Origin: Candidatus Atribacteria bacterium
GTDB taxonomy: Bacteria > Atribacterota > Atribacteria > Atribacterales > Atribacteraceae
Reading direction: 5' to 3'
Length of the DNA: 7,410 nt
NCBI GenBank assembly: GCA_026390275.1
Contig: JAPLGF010000267.1
Coordinates: forward strand, 1 to 7,410
Shown here: piece by piece, positions 1-6,590 of the stretch
How positions within the stretch are numbered: the first letter of the stretch is position 1
How the letters are laid out: the number at the start of each line of letters is the position of its first letter
Made by a program: the position numbers and the translations under genes
The notes under the pieces: generated by a model
What the model was told of the DNA's origin: nothing
The model's input: the letters and a program-made list of their open reading frames with translations, nothing else
The model's database searches: none

Positions 1-1
1 C

Positions 2-1021
2 TACCATGTTCCCGAAGGGGAAATTCATTATGGGAACTGGAAAGACATCCAGGAAACCATCAAGGAAAAAGAAAAAGATCCCGAATGGCCTAAAAAGGTT
101 TTCGAGCAAGCTCGTATCCGGCACTCTCTCATTTGTGAAAATCACTGGGATCCCGAGAGTCTTAACAGGAATTCTTTCCTATCTCCTTTGTATGAAGATC
201 TCTATCTCTTCCACTTTGATCCCAGCCGGGATCAATCGCTTATCGATCTCATCCAGAAGGAAAATGGACAACTTCCTGCGACAGCAGCAAGCTTTGCCGA
301 GGTGGTGTTCGCTTTCTTTCAATCAAAAGCGGATCAGGGAATACGTTATTTCACCTCGTTCATCAGTTCCGCTTTTTCTCTTCTTAAGGCATCTCCGGAA
401 AAAATCGAGGCGACCTACCAAAAACAACTGCTGGGACACAATTTAGATCCGGAAGAAAAGAACGTTCTTTTCACCTGGCTTTTCTATACCTACTTAGAGG
501 CCATGCAACAGGTGAAAAGTCCCGCCCAATTTGTGATGGGAGCCCGCTGGGCCCGACCGGGCATGCGGTATGGTGAATCCTATGTCTGGACGAATCACCA
601 GTTAACTCTCGACCTGATGTCAGTTTTCCGGGACTTTCCTCAGGTTCGGATGAGCCTCATGTTTGCCGCTCTGCCCCTGGCCCATGAACTGACCATTCTT
701 GCTCGCATGCTCCCCAATGTGAGCCTACTGGGTTTCTGGTGGCATACTCTTTTTCCGACGGTCATCGAACAACTTATTGCCGAGAGGCTGGAATCTCTTC
801 CCATCAATAAATGGATTGCCATTGCCACCGATGCCTATTCAGTGGAATGGGCCTATGGGAAAGTGAGCCTGGTGCTCCAGTGTCTCGCCAAAGTTCTCAG
901 TAAAAAGATGGCAGAAGAATATCTGACTGAGCAAAAAGCTCTTTGGATAGCTCGAAAACTATTGTATGAGAATCCGCAGGAGATCTATGGCCTTTCATCT
1001 ACCCCCGAAAATGACGGGTGA
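2..1021 (+). CDS. Amidohydrolase / uronate isomerase-like protein, 5'-partial
   Basis: The frame is open from base 2 to the TGA at 1019-1021, giving 339 residues whose N-terminus lies outside the window. An ATG at 188 is internal: coding sequence of the same character runs upstream of it and it has no convincing ribosome binding site. The C-terminal half resembles TIM-barrel enzymes of the amidohydrolase superfamily, especially UxaC-like uronate isomerases and metal-dependent amidohydrolase_2 proteins. Visible landmarks are a pair of tryptophans after a strand (GFWWHTLFP, about residues 245-252), a TDAYS segment (about 276-280) whose Asp sits where the last-strand metal-ligand Asp is expected, and a final helix ending NPQEIYGL, the usual C-terminal pattern of these families. 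The N-terminal HxH metal motif is not visible, so substrate and activity cannot be settled. UxaC is roughly 470 residues, so 100 or more residues are probably missing. It ends 326 nt before glpK and looks like a separate transcription unit. Confidence 0.6.
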   Translation, partial: YHVPEGEIHYGNWKDIQETIKEKEKDPEWPKKVFEQARIRHSLICENHWDPESLNRNSFLSPLYEDLYLFHFDPSRDQSLIDLIQKENGQLPATAASFAEVVFAFFQSKADQGIRYFTSFISSAFSLLKASPEKIEATYQKQLLGHNLDPEEKNVLFTWLFYTYLEAMQQVKSPAQFVMGARWARPGMRYGESYVWTNHQLTLDLMSVFRDFPQVRMSLMFAALPLAHELTILARMLPNVSLLGFWWHTLFPTVIEQLIAERLESLPINKWIAIATDAYSVEWAYGKVSLVLQCLAKVLSKKMAEEYLTEQKALWIARKLLYENPQEIYGLSSTPENDG

Positions 1022-1093
1022 ACTGTAAACGGTGAAAGATTTGTTGATTTGGGAAAGACATCAACCTATATCCTAAAATGACCATCCTCAAGG

Positions 1094-1131
1094 AATCTCC
1101 CCCTTTTCTAAAGTGGGGAATTTGGTTGGGG
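1094..1131. repeat. REP-like palindromic remnant
   Basis: C1099-C1102 pair with G1115-G1118 and C1103-T1106 pair with A1110-G1113, leaving a bulged T1114 and a three-base loop. The core CCCCCTTTTCTAAAG, followed by G-runs (1115-1118, 1128-1131), resembles a dispersed C-run/CTAAAG/G-run palindrome seen between genes in many bacterial genomes. That family resemblance is from memory. Only one, imperfect copy is present here, so I read it as a degenerate copy. It has no T-run and is not a good terminator. Confidence 0.4.
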
Positions 1132-1212
1132 TCAGGGGTGTATCTTGATATTTTTATCCCTTACTGGTGTCTGGAACTGGAATGGGGGTCTTTTTGGGGT
1201 TCTCACATATTT

Positions 1213-1241
1213 TTATGGGGACGGGTCAGGTATGATATAAT
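1213..1241 (+). promoter_or_regulatory. Extended -10 promoter for the glp operon
   Basis: TGATATAAT at 1233-1241 is a perfect TATAAT (1236-1241) with the extended -10 TG one base upstream. The -35 region at 17-bp spacing (TTATGG, 1213-1218) is poor, which an extended -10 can compensate. Transcription would start near 1248, giving a leader of about 100 nt before the glpK start. It is the only good promoter match between the upstream gene and glpK. Confidence 0.6.
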
Positions 1242-1247
1242 TATAAC

Positions 1248-1346
1248 GCAGAAGGTTTGGAGACTAGGAGAAAGCCTTCCGGGAGTATTCTTTTCCGGAA
1301 GGCTTTTTTATTTCTGGAGAATGAATTCTTACCCAGGGGGTGAAGT
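1248..1346 (+). promoter_or_regulatory. glpK leader, probable transcription attenuator
   Basis: The predicted 5' untranslated leader carries two competing structures. GAAGG (1251-1255) plus TTT (1256-1258) can pair with CCTTC (1275-1279) plus AAA (1271-1273), with G1274 bulged. This uses the 5' arm of the terminator at 1271-1306 and would block it. The 12-nt loop between them contains GGAG twice (1259-1262, 1267-1270), a possible protein-binding element. The antiterminator is weaker than the terminator, so a bound factor would be needed to favour it. In Bacillus subtilis the GlpP protein relieves leader termination of glp genes when glycerol-3-phosphate is present; an equivalent here is inference, and no GlpP gene is in the window. 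Confidence 0.5.
1271..1309 (+). terminator. Intrinsic terminator in the glpK leader
   Basis: AAAGCCTTCCGG (1271-1282) is exactly complementary to CCGGAAGGCTTT (1295-1306), a 12-bp stem with a 12-nt loop, and the T-run continues to 1309. The T-run is on the + strand only, so it terminates rightward transcription. It lies 265 nt after the upstream stop codon and downstream of the glpK promoter, so it should act on the glp transcript itself; it could also stop read-through from the upstream gene. Confidence 0.9.
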
Positions 1347-2792
1347 GTGGGACATTTTTTTCTCACCATCGATGTGGGGACCACCAGCGTAAAGTTGATC
1401 GTCTGGGATGAAGGTGGTCAGAAAGTCTATCGGGATTCCTTTTCCGTTCATCTGAATTATCCTCGGGAGGGATGGGTGGAGCTAGATCCCCACGCTCTTT
1501 TCCAAAAAATGAAAGAAAGAATGGATGCCCTGGAGTATGATTTCTCCGGAGTGGGAATCGCCAATCAACGGGAGACTACCATTCTGTGGGATGGAGAAGG
1601 GAAAGCGGTCTATCCTGCAATTGTGTGGCAGGATCGGCGAACGGCTGATTGGTGTCAGATCCACCGGGAAAAAGAGAAGTGGCTCTTTGAAAAGACCGGT
1701 TTGTATTTGGATCCCTACTTTTCTCTCAGTAAAATTGTGTGGATATTAAGTGAGATAGGATCATACCCTGGTCCCCTCCACTTTGGAACTCTCGACAGTT
1801 ATCTTGTCTGGAAGTTGACTGGTGGACAATCATATATCACTGATTATACCAATGCCTCACGAACGCTCGTTTTCAACCTTCAGAAGCTTGCCTGGGATAA
1901 AGAAATTATTCGGGAATTCGGGTTACAAAAAATATTTTTCCCGCTTCCCGGCCCCTCTTTTCAAGAGTTCGGAAAGATTTTTCTGAAAAACAAAAAGGTA
2001 CCACTGTACGTGATTCTGGGAGATCAGCAAGCTTCCTTTCTTGGGCAGGGTTGCTTCCAGGAAAGAGACACCAAGAATACCTATGGTACGGGATGTTTTG
2101 TGATGATGAATTGTGGGGCGAAAAGACCGGATGTGCCTCGGGGATTCCTGGTGACCCTGGCGACACTGGACCAGGGTGAGCCAGTTTTTGTCCTGGAAGG
2201 GAGTGCCCTGAGTGCTGGAGTGGTCATGGAATGGCTGGTGAACCTGGGAATCATCAGTTATCCTGGGGAAGCCGAACAAATTGCCCGTCAGGCAGTTTCC
2301 ACTCACCATCTCCTGATGGTTCCTTCCTTTACCGGATTAGGTGCACCATATTGGGATCCATTTGCTCGAGGGGCATTATTGGGAATCTCACCACAGATAG
2401 GGAAAAATGAAATTGTTCGTGCATCGCTGCAGGCAGTAGCATTTGAATCAGCAGATCTCCTGAAGGTGATGGAAAATTCTTTTTCTCCCATCCATTACAT
2501 TTCGGTGGATGGGGGGATGAGCCAGAATTCATTTCTCATGCAGTTTCAAGCTGATATCAGCGAAAAAGCCATCCATGTCTTTCCAGATTCTGAGGCAACA
2601 TCCCTGGGTGTGTACTATCTTCTGGGGAAGCGATTAGGATTTCTGGACCGTGATTTCATCGAAAATATGAAAAGAGCGGCCCGGATCTATGAACCAGCCA
2701 TGGATTCCAAAGAACGGAACCGTTTATGGAACCTCTGGAAAAAGGGAATCGAACGGGTGAAGGGATGGGCAAAAAATGAAGAAAAGGTATGA
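1347..2792 (+). CDS. glpK: Glycerol kinase (FGGY family)
   Basis: ATP-dependent cytosolic kinase that converts glycerol to sn-glycerol-3-phosphate and traps it in the cell. The 481 residues match GlpK along the whole length (family about 495-500). Visible are the N-terminal phosphate loop DVGTT (9-13), GWVELDP (about 41-47), GIANQRETTILWD with the glycerol-contacting Arg-Glu pair (about 68-80), WQDRRT, DPYFS holding the equivalent of the glycerol-binding Tyr, TDYTNASRT, GDQQ with the probable catalytic Asp, NTYGTGCF, GLGAPYWDP and the C-terminal VDGGMSQN. These separate it from xylulose or gluconate kinases. The start is the GTG at 1347, preceded by AGGGGG (1335-1340); earlier in-frame starts are not supported and the fold begins within a few residues. 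First gene of the operon; its last 17 nt overlap the next gene. Expression is probably controlled by the leader terminator just upstream. Confidence 0.94.
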   Translation: MGHFFLTIDVGTTSVKLIVWDEGGQKVYRDSFSVHLNYPREGWVELDPHALFQKMKERMDALEYDFSGVGIANQRETTILWDGEGKAVYPAIVWQDRRTADWCQIHREKEKWLFEKTGLYLDPYFSLSKIVWILSEIGSYPGPLHFGTLDSYLVWKLTGGQSYITDYTNASRTLVFNLQKLAWDKEIIREFGLQKIFFPLPGPSFQEFGKIFLKNKKVPLYVILGDQQASFLGQGCFQERDTKNTYGTGCFVMMNCGAKRPDVPRGFLVTLATLDQGEPVFVLEGSALSAGVVMEWLVNLGIISYPGEAEQIARQAVSTHHLLMVPSFTGLGAPYWDPFARGALLGISPQIGKNEIVRASLQAVAFESADLLKVMENSFSPIHYISVDGGMSQNSFLMQFQADISEKAIHVFPDSEATSLGVYYLLGKRLGFLDRDFIENMKRAARIYEPAMDSKERNRLWNLWKKGIERVKGWAKNEEKV

Positions 2793-4236
2793 TGTCATCA
2801 TCCTGGGAGGGGGAGTGGTGGGGTGTGCCGTGGCCTGGTATCTCTCTCATTTTGAATGTTCCATTCTGGTCCTGGAAAAAGAATTGGATGTATGCTGTGG
2901 GATCAGTAAGGCCAATACCGGAATCATCCACTCACGAAGTTATTATACTCCCGAAACGATGAAAGGTGAACTTCACCTGCGTTCTCTTCCCTGGTTCCAT
3001 CAAGCCCAGGATGAGCTGGACTTTCATCTTGCTCGAACCGGTGCCCTCACTGTTGCCTTGTCTCCGGATGATCTGGCCTATCTCCGGTTGCTCCAGGAAA
3101 GAGGTCAATGTCCGGAAGCGGAGATTTTGGGTCCGAAAGACACGCAGGAATTAGAACCGAACATTTCGGAAAATATGGTGGCTGCATACTACGATCCACA
3201 AACCGCTGTCATTTCTCCTTTTCGTCTCACTCTCGCTCTGGCAGAAGGAGCGGTTTTGAATGGAGTGGATTTTGTTTTTAATGTACCAGTCATCGATTTC
3301 CATTCTGATGATCGGGGTATCGGAATCGAAACCGAAACCGAAACCGATTATTACGTCGCACACTGGGTGGTGAATAGCACCGGTTTCTCGGCACCAGCAT
3401 TGGCGGAAAAGTGTGGAGATGGGGTCCCACCGCTGCAAGCCTATCGGGGTGAATACTACGTCCTTGATAAAGAGACCAGGGGTTATGTGAAACACGTCCT
3501 CTACCCGGTACCCACGTCATTGAGCAAAGGAATCCTGGTCTCCCCGACTCCAGAGGGGAATATTTTAGTCGGACCGAATTTTGAACCGGTCAAACCAGGG
3601 GATACCTCCACCACGGTGCAGGGACTGGCAGAAGTGAAAATTGGTGCTCAGAAGCTGGTTCACCATCTCCCCTTTGATCGGACCATTCAGATTTTTGCGG
3701 GAATTCGCTCAGTACTTCCGGAAAGGGACTTTCATATCTTTTTTTCCCACCGTTTTTCGAATATTGTCCATCTGTGCGGAATAGAATCACCCGGGCTCAC
3801 TGCCTCGTTCGGAATTGCCGAATATGTTGGGGAACTCCTCGAGAAAAGAGGGCTGAATCTGGTTCACAAAGCCCATTTTAATCTTCGGAAGAATGCGCCG
3901 ATTTTCAGCGAATGTAGTTGGGAGGAGCGAGAGCGACTCATTACTCAGGATCCGGATTGGGGACGGCTGGTCTGCCGGTGTGAAGAGGTGACCTTGGCAG
4001 AGGTGAAACGTGCCCTGTTCGTTCCGCCATCCGCCCGTACGATTGACGGCCTCAAAAGACGGACCCGGGTGACTGCTGGACGATGTCAGGGAAGCTTTTG
4101 TGAGATGCATCTTCTGTCTACCATGATAGCCCTTCTCGGTTTCAGTGAAAATGATATCCGGAAGTCGGGAATACATTCTCATTGTCTGGTTGGGGAAACA
4201 AGAGAGGAGCGAGAATCGTATGCCACGAGACATTGA
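2776..4236 (+). CDS. glpA: FAD-dependent glycerol-3-phosphate dehydrogenase, GlpA-like, with BFD [2Fe-2S] domain
   Basis: Expected to oxidise glycerol-3-phosphate to dihydroxyacetone phosphate and pass electrons to partner proteins. The 486 residues show an N-terminal FAD Rossmann fold with GGGVVG (about 11-16), a SKANTGIIHS segment typical of GlpA/LhgO-like DAO-family enzymes, the substrate-domain stretch YRGEYYVLDK, a C-terminal FAD contact GIESPGLTASFGIAEY, and a BFD-type [2Fe-2S] module with cysteines 400 and 402 (CRC) and 437 and 442 (CQGSFC). E. coli GlpA also carries such a C-terminal domain. The substrate is inferred from the adjacent glycerol kinase; by sequence alone an L-2-hydroxyglutarate oxidase-like enzyme is possible. 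ATG at 2776 lies inside the end of glpK (17-nt overlap) with AGGG at 2761-2764, indicating translational coupling. No signal peptide or membrane segment is seen. An in-phase CGAAAC triplication (3327-3344) encodes a Glu-Thr run. Confidence 0.87.
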   Translation: MKKRYDVIILGGGVVGCAVAWYLSHFECSILVLEKELDVCCGISKANTGIIHSRSYYTPETMKGELHLRSLPWFHQAQDELDFHLARTGALTVALSPDDLAYLRLLQERGQCPEAEILGPKDTQELEPNISENMVAAYYDPQTAVISPFRLTLALAEGAVLNGVDFVFNVPVIDFHSDDRGIGIETETETDYYVAHWVVNSTGFSAPALAEKCGDGVPPLQAYRGEYYVLDKETRGYVKHVLYPVPTSLSKGILVSPTPEGNILVGPNFEPVKPGDTSTTVQGLAEVKIGAQKLVHHLPFDRTIQIFAGIRSVLPERDFHIFFSHRFSNIVHLCGIESPGLTASFGIAEYVGELLEKRGLNLVHKAHFNLRKNAPIFSECSWEERERLITQDPDWGRLVCRCEEVTLAEVKRALFVPPSARTIDGLKRRTRVTAGRCQGSFCEMHLLSTMIALLGFSENDIRKSGIHSHCLVGETREERESYATRH

Positions 4237-5476
4237 AGCAGAGGTCGTCGTCATTGGAGGCGGACCGGCTGGAATGGCAGCGGCCCATTCGGCCTGGGAA
4301 CAGGGAGCGAAGAGCGTGTTCCTTCTCGAACGGGAAAAATATTTAGGAGGTATTTTAAATCAGTGTATCCATCCCGGATTTGGTCTTCAGGTGTTCGGAG
4401 AAGAGCTGACCGGTCCAGAATATGCCTCGCGGTATATTGAAAAACTGGGGAAGACTGGGGTGCAGGTCATGACCGAAACCGCGGTTCTTGATCTGGAACC
4501 TTCCCGGACGATCCGGACGGTTTGTCCCCGGGGGGTGCACGAATTTCATGCTCGTTCCGTTATTCTCAGCATGGGGTGCCGGGAAAAAACTCGGGGAATG
4601 ATCATGATTCCGGGGACCCGTCCAGCGGGGATTTATACCGCGGGACTGGCTCAATATCTGGTGAACATAGAGGGGTATCTACCGGGACGAAAGGTTGTCA
4701 TTCTGGGTTCGGGTGACATCGGTCTCATCATGGCCAGACGCCTTTCTTTGGAGGGGGTTACGGTAGAAGCAGTGGTGGAAGTTCGCAATTCTCTGAGTGG
4801 CCTGGTTCGGAATTATGTCCAGTGTCTCCTGGATTTCGATCTCCCATTGCTCCTCTCTCATACTGTCACGGGAATTGTGGGAAAGGAGCGGTTGGAAGGT
4901 GTTCTGGTCAGTCAGGTCGATGAACGATGGCACCCGGTTCCCGGAACGGAGCGATTTCTGGAATGTGATACCCTTTTACTTTCTGTCGGTTTGATCCCGG
5001 AAAACGAGATCAGCCAAAAAGCCGGCATTTCTCTCTCTCCCATCAGCCGGGGTCCCTATGTTGACGAAACCTTTGCCACTGATGTCGATGGGTTCTATGC
5101 CTGTGGAAATGTCGCCTCGGTCTTTGATTTGGTGGATTATGTCACCTTTGTTTCCCAAAAGGCAGGAGAAGCGGCGGCATCCCACCGACCTCGGGGAAAA
5201 GTTCGGTTCGTTCTGCAAGTCGGTGTGGGGACCGGTCTGGTCATTCCTCAGCGAATCCGTAATATCGAAGAGGGGATTCTTTTTATCCGTCCGTCTCAGG
5301 GATTCCGGGAAACACAAATTATCTTCCGAAAAAGGGATGAGGTGTTTGCCCGGAAGAAAACTCCGATTTGCCGCCCCAGCGAGATGATCCGTATCGACAT
5401 CCCTTCCATCCCGTGGCCACCAGAAGGAGGAGAGGTTACCATTGAAATCACCGGAAATCCAATCCAGGGAATATAG
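4220..5476 (+). CDS. NAD(P)/FAD-dependent oxidoreductase, pyridine nucleotide-disulfide family, GlpB position
   Basis: Second flavoprotein of the operon, 418 residues. It has two dinucleotide-binding folds: FAD site GGGPAG (13-18) followed by the family segment GGILNQCIHPGFGL, and a central NAD(P)H site GSGDIG (163-168). A YACGN segment near residues 293-297 provides the closing FAD contact. No CxxC redox-active disulfide is seen. It occupies the position of GlpB but differs from E. coli GlpB in having a clear NAD(P)-binding Rossmann motif, so it could link glycerol-3-phosphate oxidation to NAD(P)+ or another soluble acceptor; that is inference. I chose ATG 4220 over an upstream ATG at 4145 because AGGAG (4205-4209) precedes it, the Rossmann strand begins eight residues in, and the resulting 17-nt overlap mirrors the previous junction. 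The central domains of opine and sarcosine oxidase subunits are related. Confidence 0.85.
   Translation: MPRDIEAEVVVIGGGPAGMAAAHSAWEQGAKSVFLLEREKYLGGILNQCIHPGFGLQVFGEELTGPEYASRYIEKLGKTGVQVMTETAVLDLEPSRTIRTVCPRGVHEFHARSVILSMGCREKTRGMIMIPGTRPAGIYTAGLAQYLVNIEGYLPGRKVVILGSGDIGLIMARRLSLEGVTVEAVVEVRNSLSGLVRNYVQCLLDFDLPLLLSHTVTGIVGKERLEGVLVSQVDERWHPVPGTERFLECDTLLLSVGLIPENEISQKAGISLSPISRGPYVDETFATDVDGFYACGNVASVFDLVDYVTFVSQKAGEAAASHRPRGKVRFVLQVGVGTGLVIPQRIRNIEEGILFIRPSQGFRETQIIFRKRDEVFARKKTPICRPSEMIRIDIPSIPWPPEGGEVTIEITGNPIQGI
5424..5444 (+). promoter_or_regulatory. Strong ribosome binding site that supports a TTG start
   Basis: AAGGAGGAG at 5424-5432 precedes a TTG at 5442-5444 by 9 nt. No ATG or GTG lies in frame before the first conserved cysteine of the downstream protein, so this site fixes the rare start of the DUF1667 gene. 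The site lies within the end of the previous gene. Confidence 0.75.
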
Positions 5477-5840
5477 GCAACTCATCTGTACCGCCTGCCC
5501 TATGGGCTGTACCTTAGAAGCGGAGAAAGAGGGAGATCTGATTCAGGTGAAAGGAGGACGGTGTCAACGTGGTGGCAAGTACGCCCAGGATGAAATAACC
5601 AATCCCCGGCGAGTCATGACCACCACCTGTGTTATGGAGGGGGGTGAACTTCGACGGCTTCCCATCCGGACGACCCAACCATTTCCCAAGAACCGAATGG
5701 ATGACTTTATGACTTTCATGACCACGGTGAGAGTCAGTGCTCCTGTTTTCTGTGGTGATATCATTGTTTCGAATGTTCTTGGTGAAGGAATCGACGTGAT
5801 TGCCACCCGCACCATCCGGAAAAAGCAGCCTGCGCCGTAG
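5442..5840 (+). CDS. DUF1667 small iron-sulfur-type protein, third subunit of the oxidoreductase trio
   Basis: A 132-residue protein of the DUF1667 family, recognised by CTACPMGC near the N-terminus, GGRCQRGGKYAQDE, then PRRVMTTT and a C-terminal GEGIDVIATRT. Cysteines 16, 19, 23 and 41 form C-x2-C-x3-C-x17-C, the spacing style of the [4Fe-4S] motif of molybdopterin oxidoreductases, so a cluster is likely; further cysteines lie in the later half. In anaerobes such as Thermotoga, from memory, this family sits next to the same two flavoproteins. It may act as an electron-transfer subunit in place of GlpC, but its biochemical role is not established. Starts at TTG 5442 with a strong ribosome binding site and overlaps the previous gene by 35 nt. 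The operon ends here; no clear hairpin with a T-run follows the TAG. Confidence 0.85.
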   Translation: MKSPEIQSREYRQLICTACPMGCTLEAEKEGDLIQVKGGRCQRGGKYAQDEITNPRRVMTTTCVMEGGELRRLPIRTTQPFPKNRMDDFMTFMTTVRVSAPVFCGDIIVSNVLGEGIDVIATRTIRKKQPAP

Positions 5841-6197
5841 GTTGATCCTCTTCTGGCAATATTAAATTGATGTATGGATGAAGGAAAGAAGCATGATCAT
5901 GAGATAAAGTAAAAGTGTGCTCTAAAAAAACCATCCTTAGATGAAGAAAACATTTTTATAAGTTGAGACAGCCGGCCAGGAAAAAGGGTAAAATAAGGAA
6001 AGAAGATTATGATCATTTTTGATCCTGTCAGGAGATGAAAACCCGCCTCACCTCTTTCCCGACAGTTCACGGTGTAAGATTATTAAGCAATACAAACAGA
6101 AAGAAATGCTGGGGAAGAACATCCAGTCGTGGGCGAGGGGAAAAGGACGGGAAGAAGATATAATGGTTTGAGGTATCTTTTCCAAATCACAAATCAA
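5841..6197. other. AT-rich gap, candidate promoter, no supported gene
   Basis: No convincing gene on either strand. It holds a possible promoter GAGACA (5965-5970), 18 nt, TAAAAT (5989-5994); a short GATCA-TTTT-TGATC inverted repeat (6011-6024); CTGTC (6025-6029) and GACAG (about 6060-6064), which could close a loop; and TATAAT at 6159-6164 without a -35. A nine-codon frame (ATG 6009) with AAGGAAAG before it overlaps a 42-codon basic frame (ATG 6035). Neither resembles a known protein. A structured leader for the gene at 6261 or a degraded gene would both fit. Confidence 0.35.
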
Positions 6198-6226
6198 TTG
6201 ATTTTTCTAGAACAGTATTTTATGGT
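6198..6226 (+). promoter_or_regulatory. Candidate promoter for the 94-residue gene
   Basis: TTGATT (6198-6203) and TATGGT (6221-6226) are spaced by 17 nt, each matching the consensus at four of six positions. Transcription would begin near 6233. An inverted repeat, ATGGT (6227-6231) and ACCAT (6238-6242), adjoins the -10 box and lies just before the ribosome binding site, where it could serve as an operator or 5' hairpin. Confidence 0.45.
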
Positions 6227-6260
6227 ATGGTTCTCAGACCATGCTTGAGGAGGACAGTCG

Positions 6261-6545
6261 ATGGATGCATTGAAACTCGCCGGACTTTGGAAAACGAAGG
6301 ACCGAAATGGTAACCTTTTTTTAAGTGGCCGATTGAATACTATGAATAAGATACTCATTCTCCCGAATACGGGAAAAGAAAAAGATGAGGATCCGGATTA
6401 TTTTTTTTATATTGCCCCTCTTAAACCAAAAAGGGCAGATTCCGGTCCAGCAAAGAGAAGTGGAGGAGGAGCACGCGACTTTCACCGATCTCCTTCCGAA
6501 GAGAAGAGTACCAAGTCGGAAAACGAAGAAACACATGCCGAATAA
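6261..6545 (+). CDS. Conserved-looking small protein of unknown function
   Basis: A 94-residue protein. ATG 6261 has an excellent ribosome binding site, GAGGAGGA at 6247-6254, which makes the gene credible. The first 58 or so residues look like a compact beta-rich domain: GLWKTKDRNGNLFLSGRL, a second strand ILILPN, then DPDYFFYIAP. This pattern of LWK, sLSG and PDY recalls small uncharacterised proteins, some near DUF736, but I cannot assign it. The last 36 residues are polar, low-complexity and charged, and probably disordered. An eight-T run (6399-6406) lies within the gene; a slip there or later would replace this tail with a different one in the +1 frame, so the C-terminus is uncertain. 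It stands alone between its own promoter and a strong terminator 46 nt downstream. No membrane segment or signal peptide is seen. Confidence 0.65.
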   Translation: MDALKLAGLWKTKDRNGNLFLSGRLNTMNKILILPNTGKEKDEDPDYFFYIAPLKPKRADSGPAKRSGGGARDFHRSPSEEKSTKSENEETHAE

Positions 6546-6590
6546 GGATTCATCACCTTTGTGTCCTAGGTTGTAGCTGATATATTCATT

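Noticed and set aside
6..446. A 146-codon + strand frame
   Set aside because: It overlaps the amidohydrolase-like gene in another frame and has a basic, serine-rich composition typical of a shadow frame.
1078..1392. A 104-codon + strand frame rich in Trp and Gly
   Set aside because: It runs through the promoter, the terminator hairpin and into glpK in another frame, and resembles no protein. The ATG at 1321 within it has GGAG too close to serve.
5826..5845. Small hairpin around the stop codon of the DUF1667 gene
   Set aside because: Six pairs including a wobble and no T-run, so it is not a terminator.
6035..6163. A 42-codon basic frame with AGGAG directly before its ATG
   Set aside because: The AGGAG touches the ATG with no spacer, the sequence is low in hydrophobic residues and no family is recognised.
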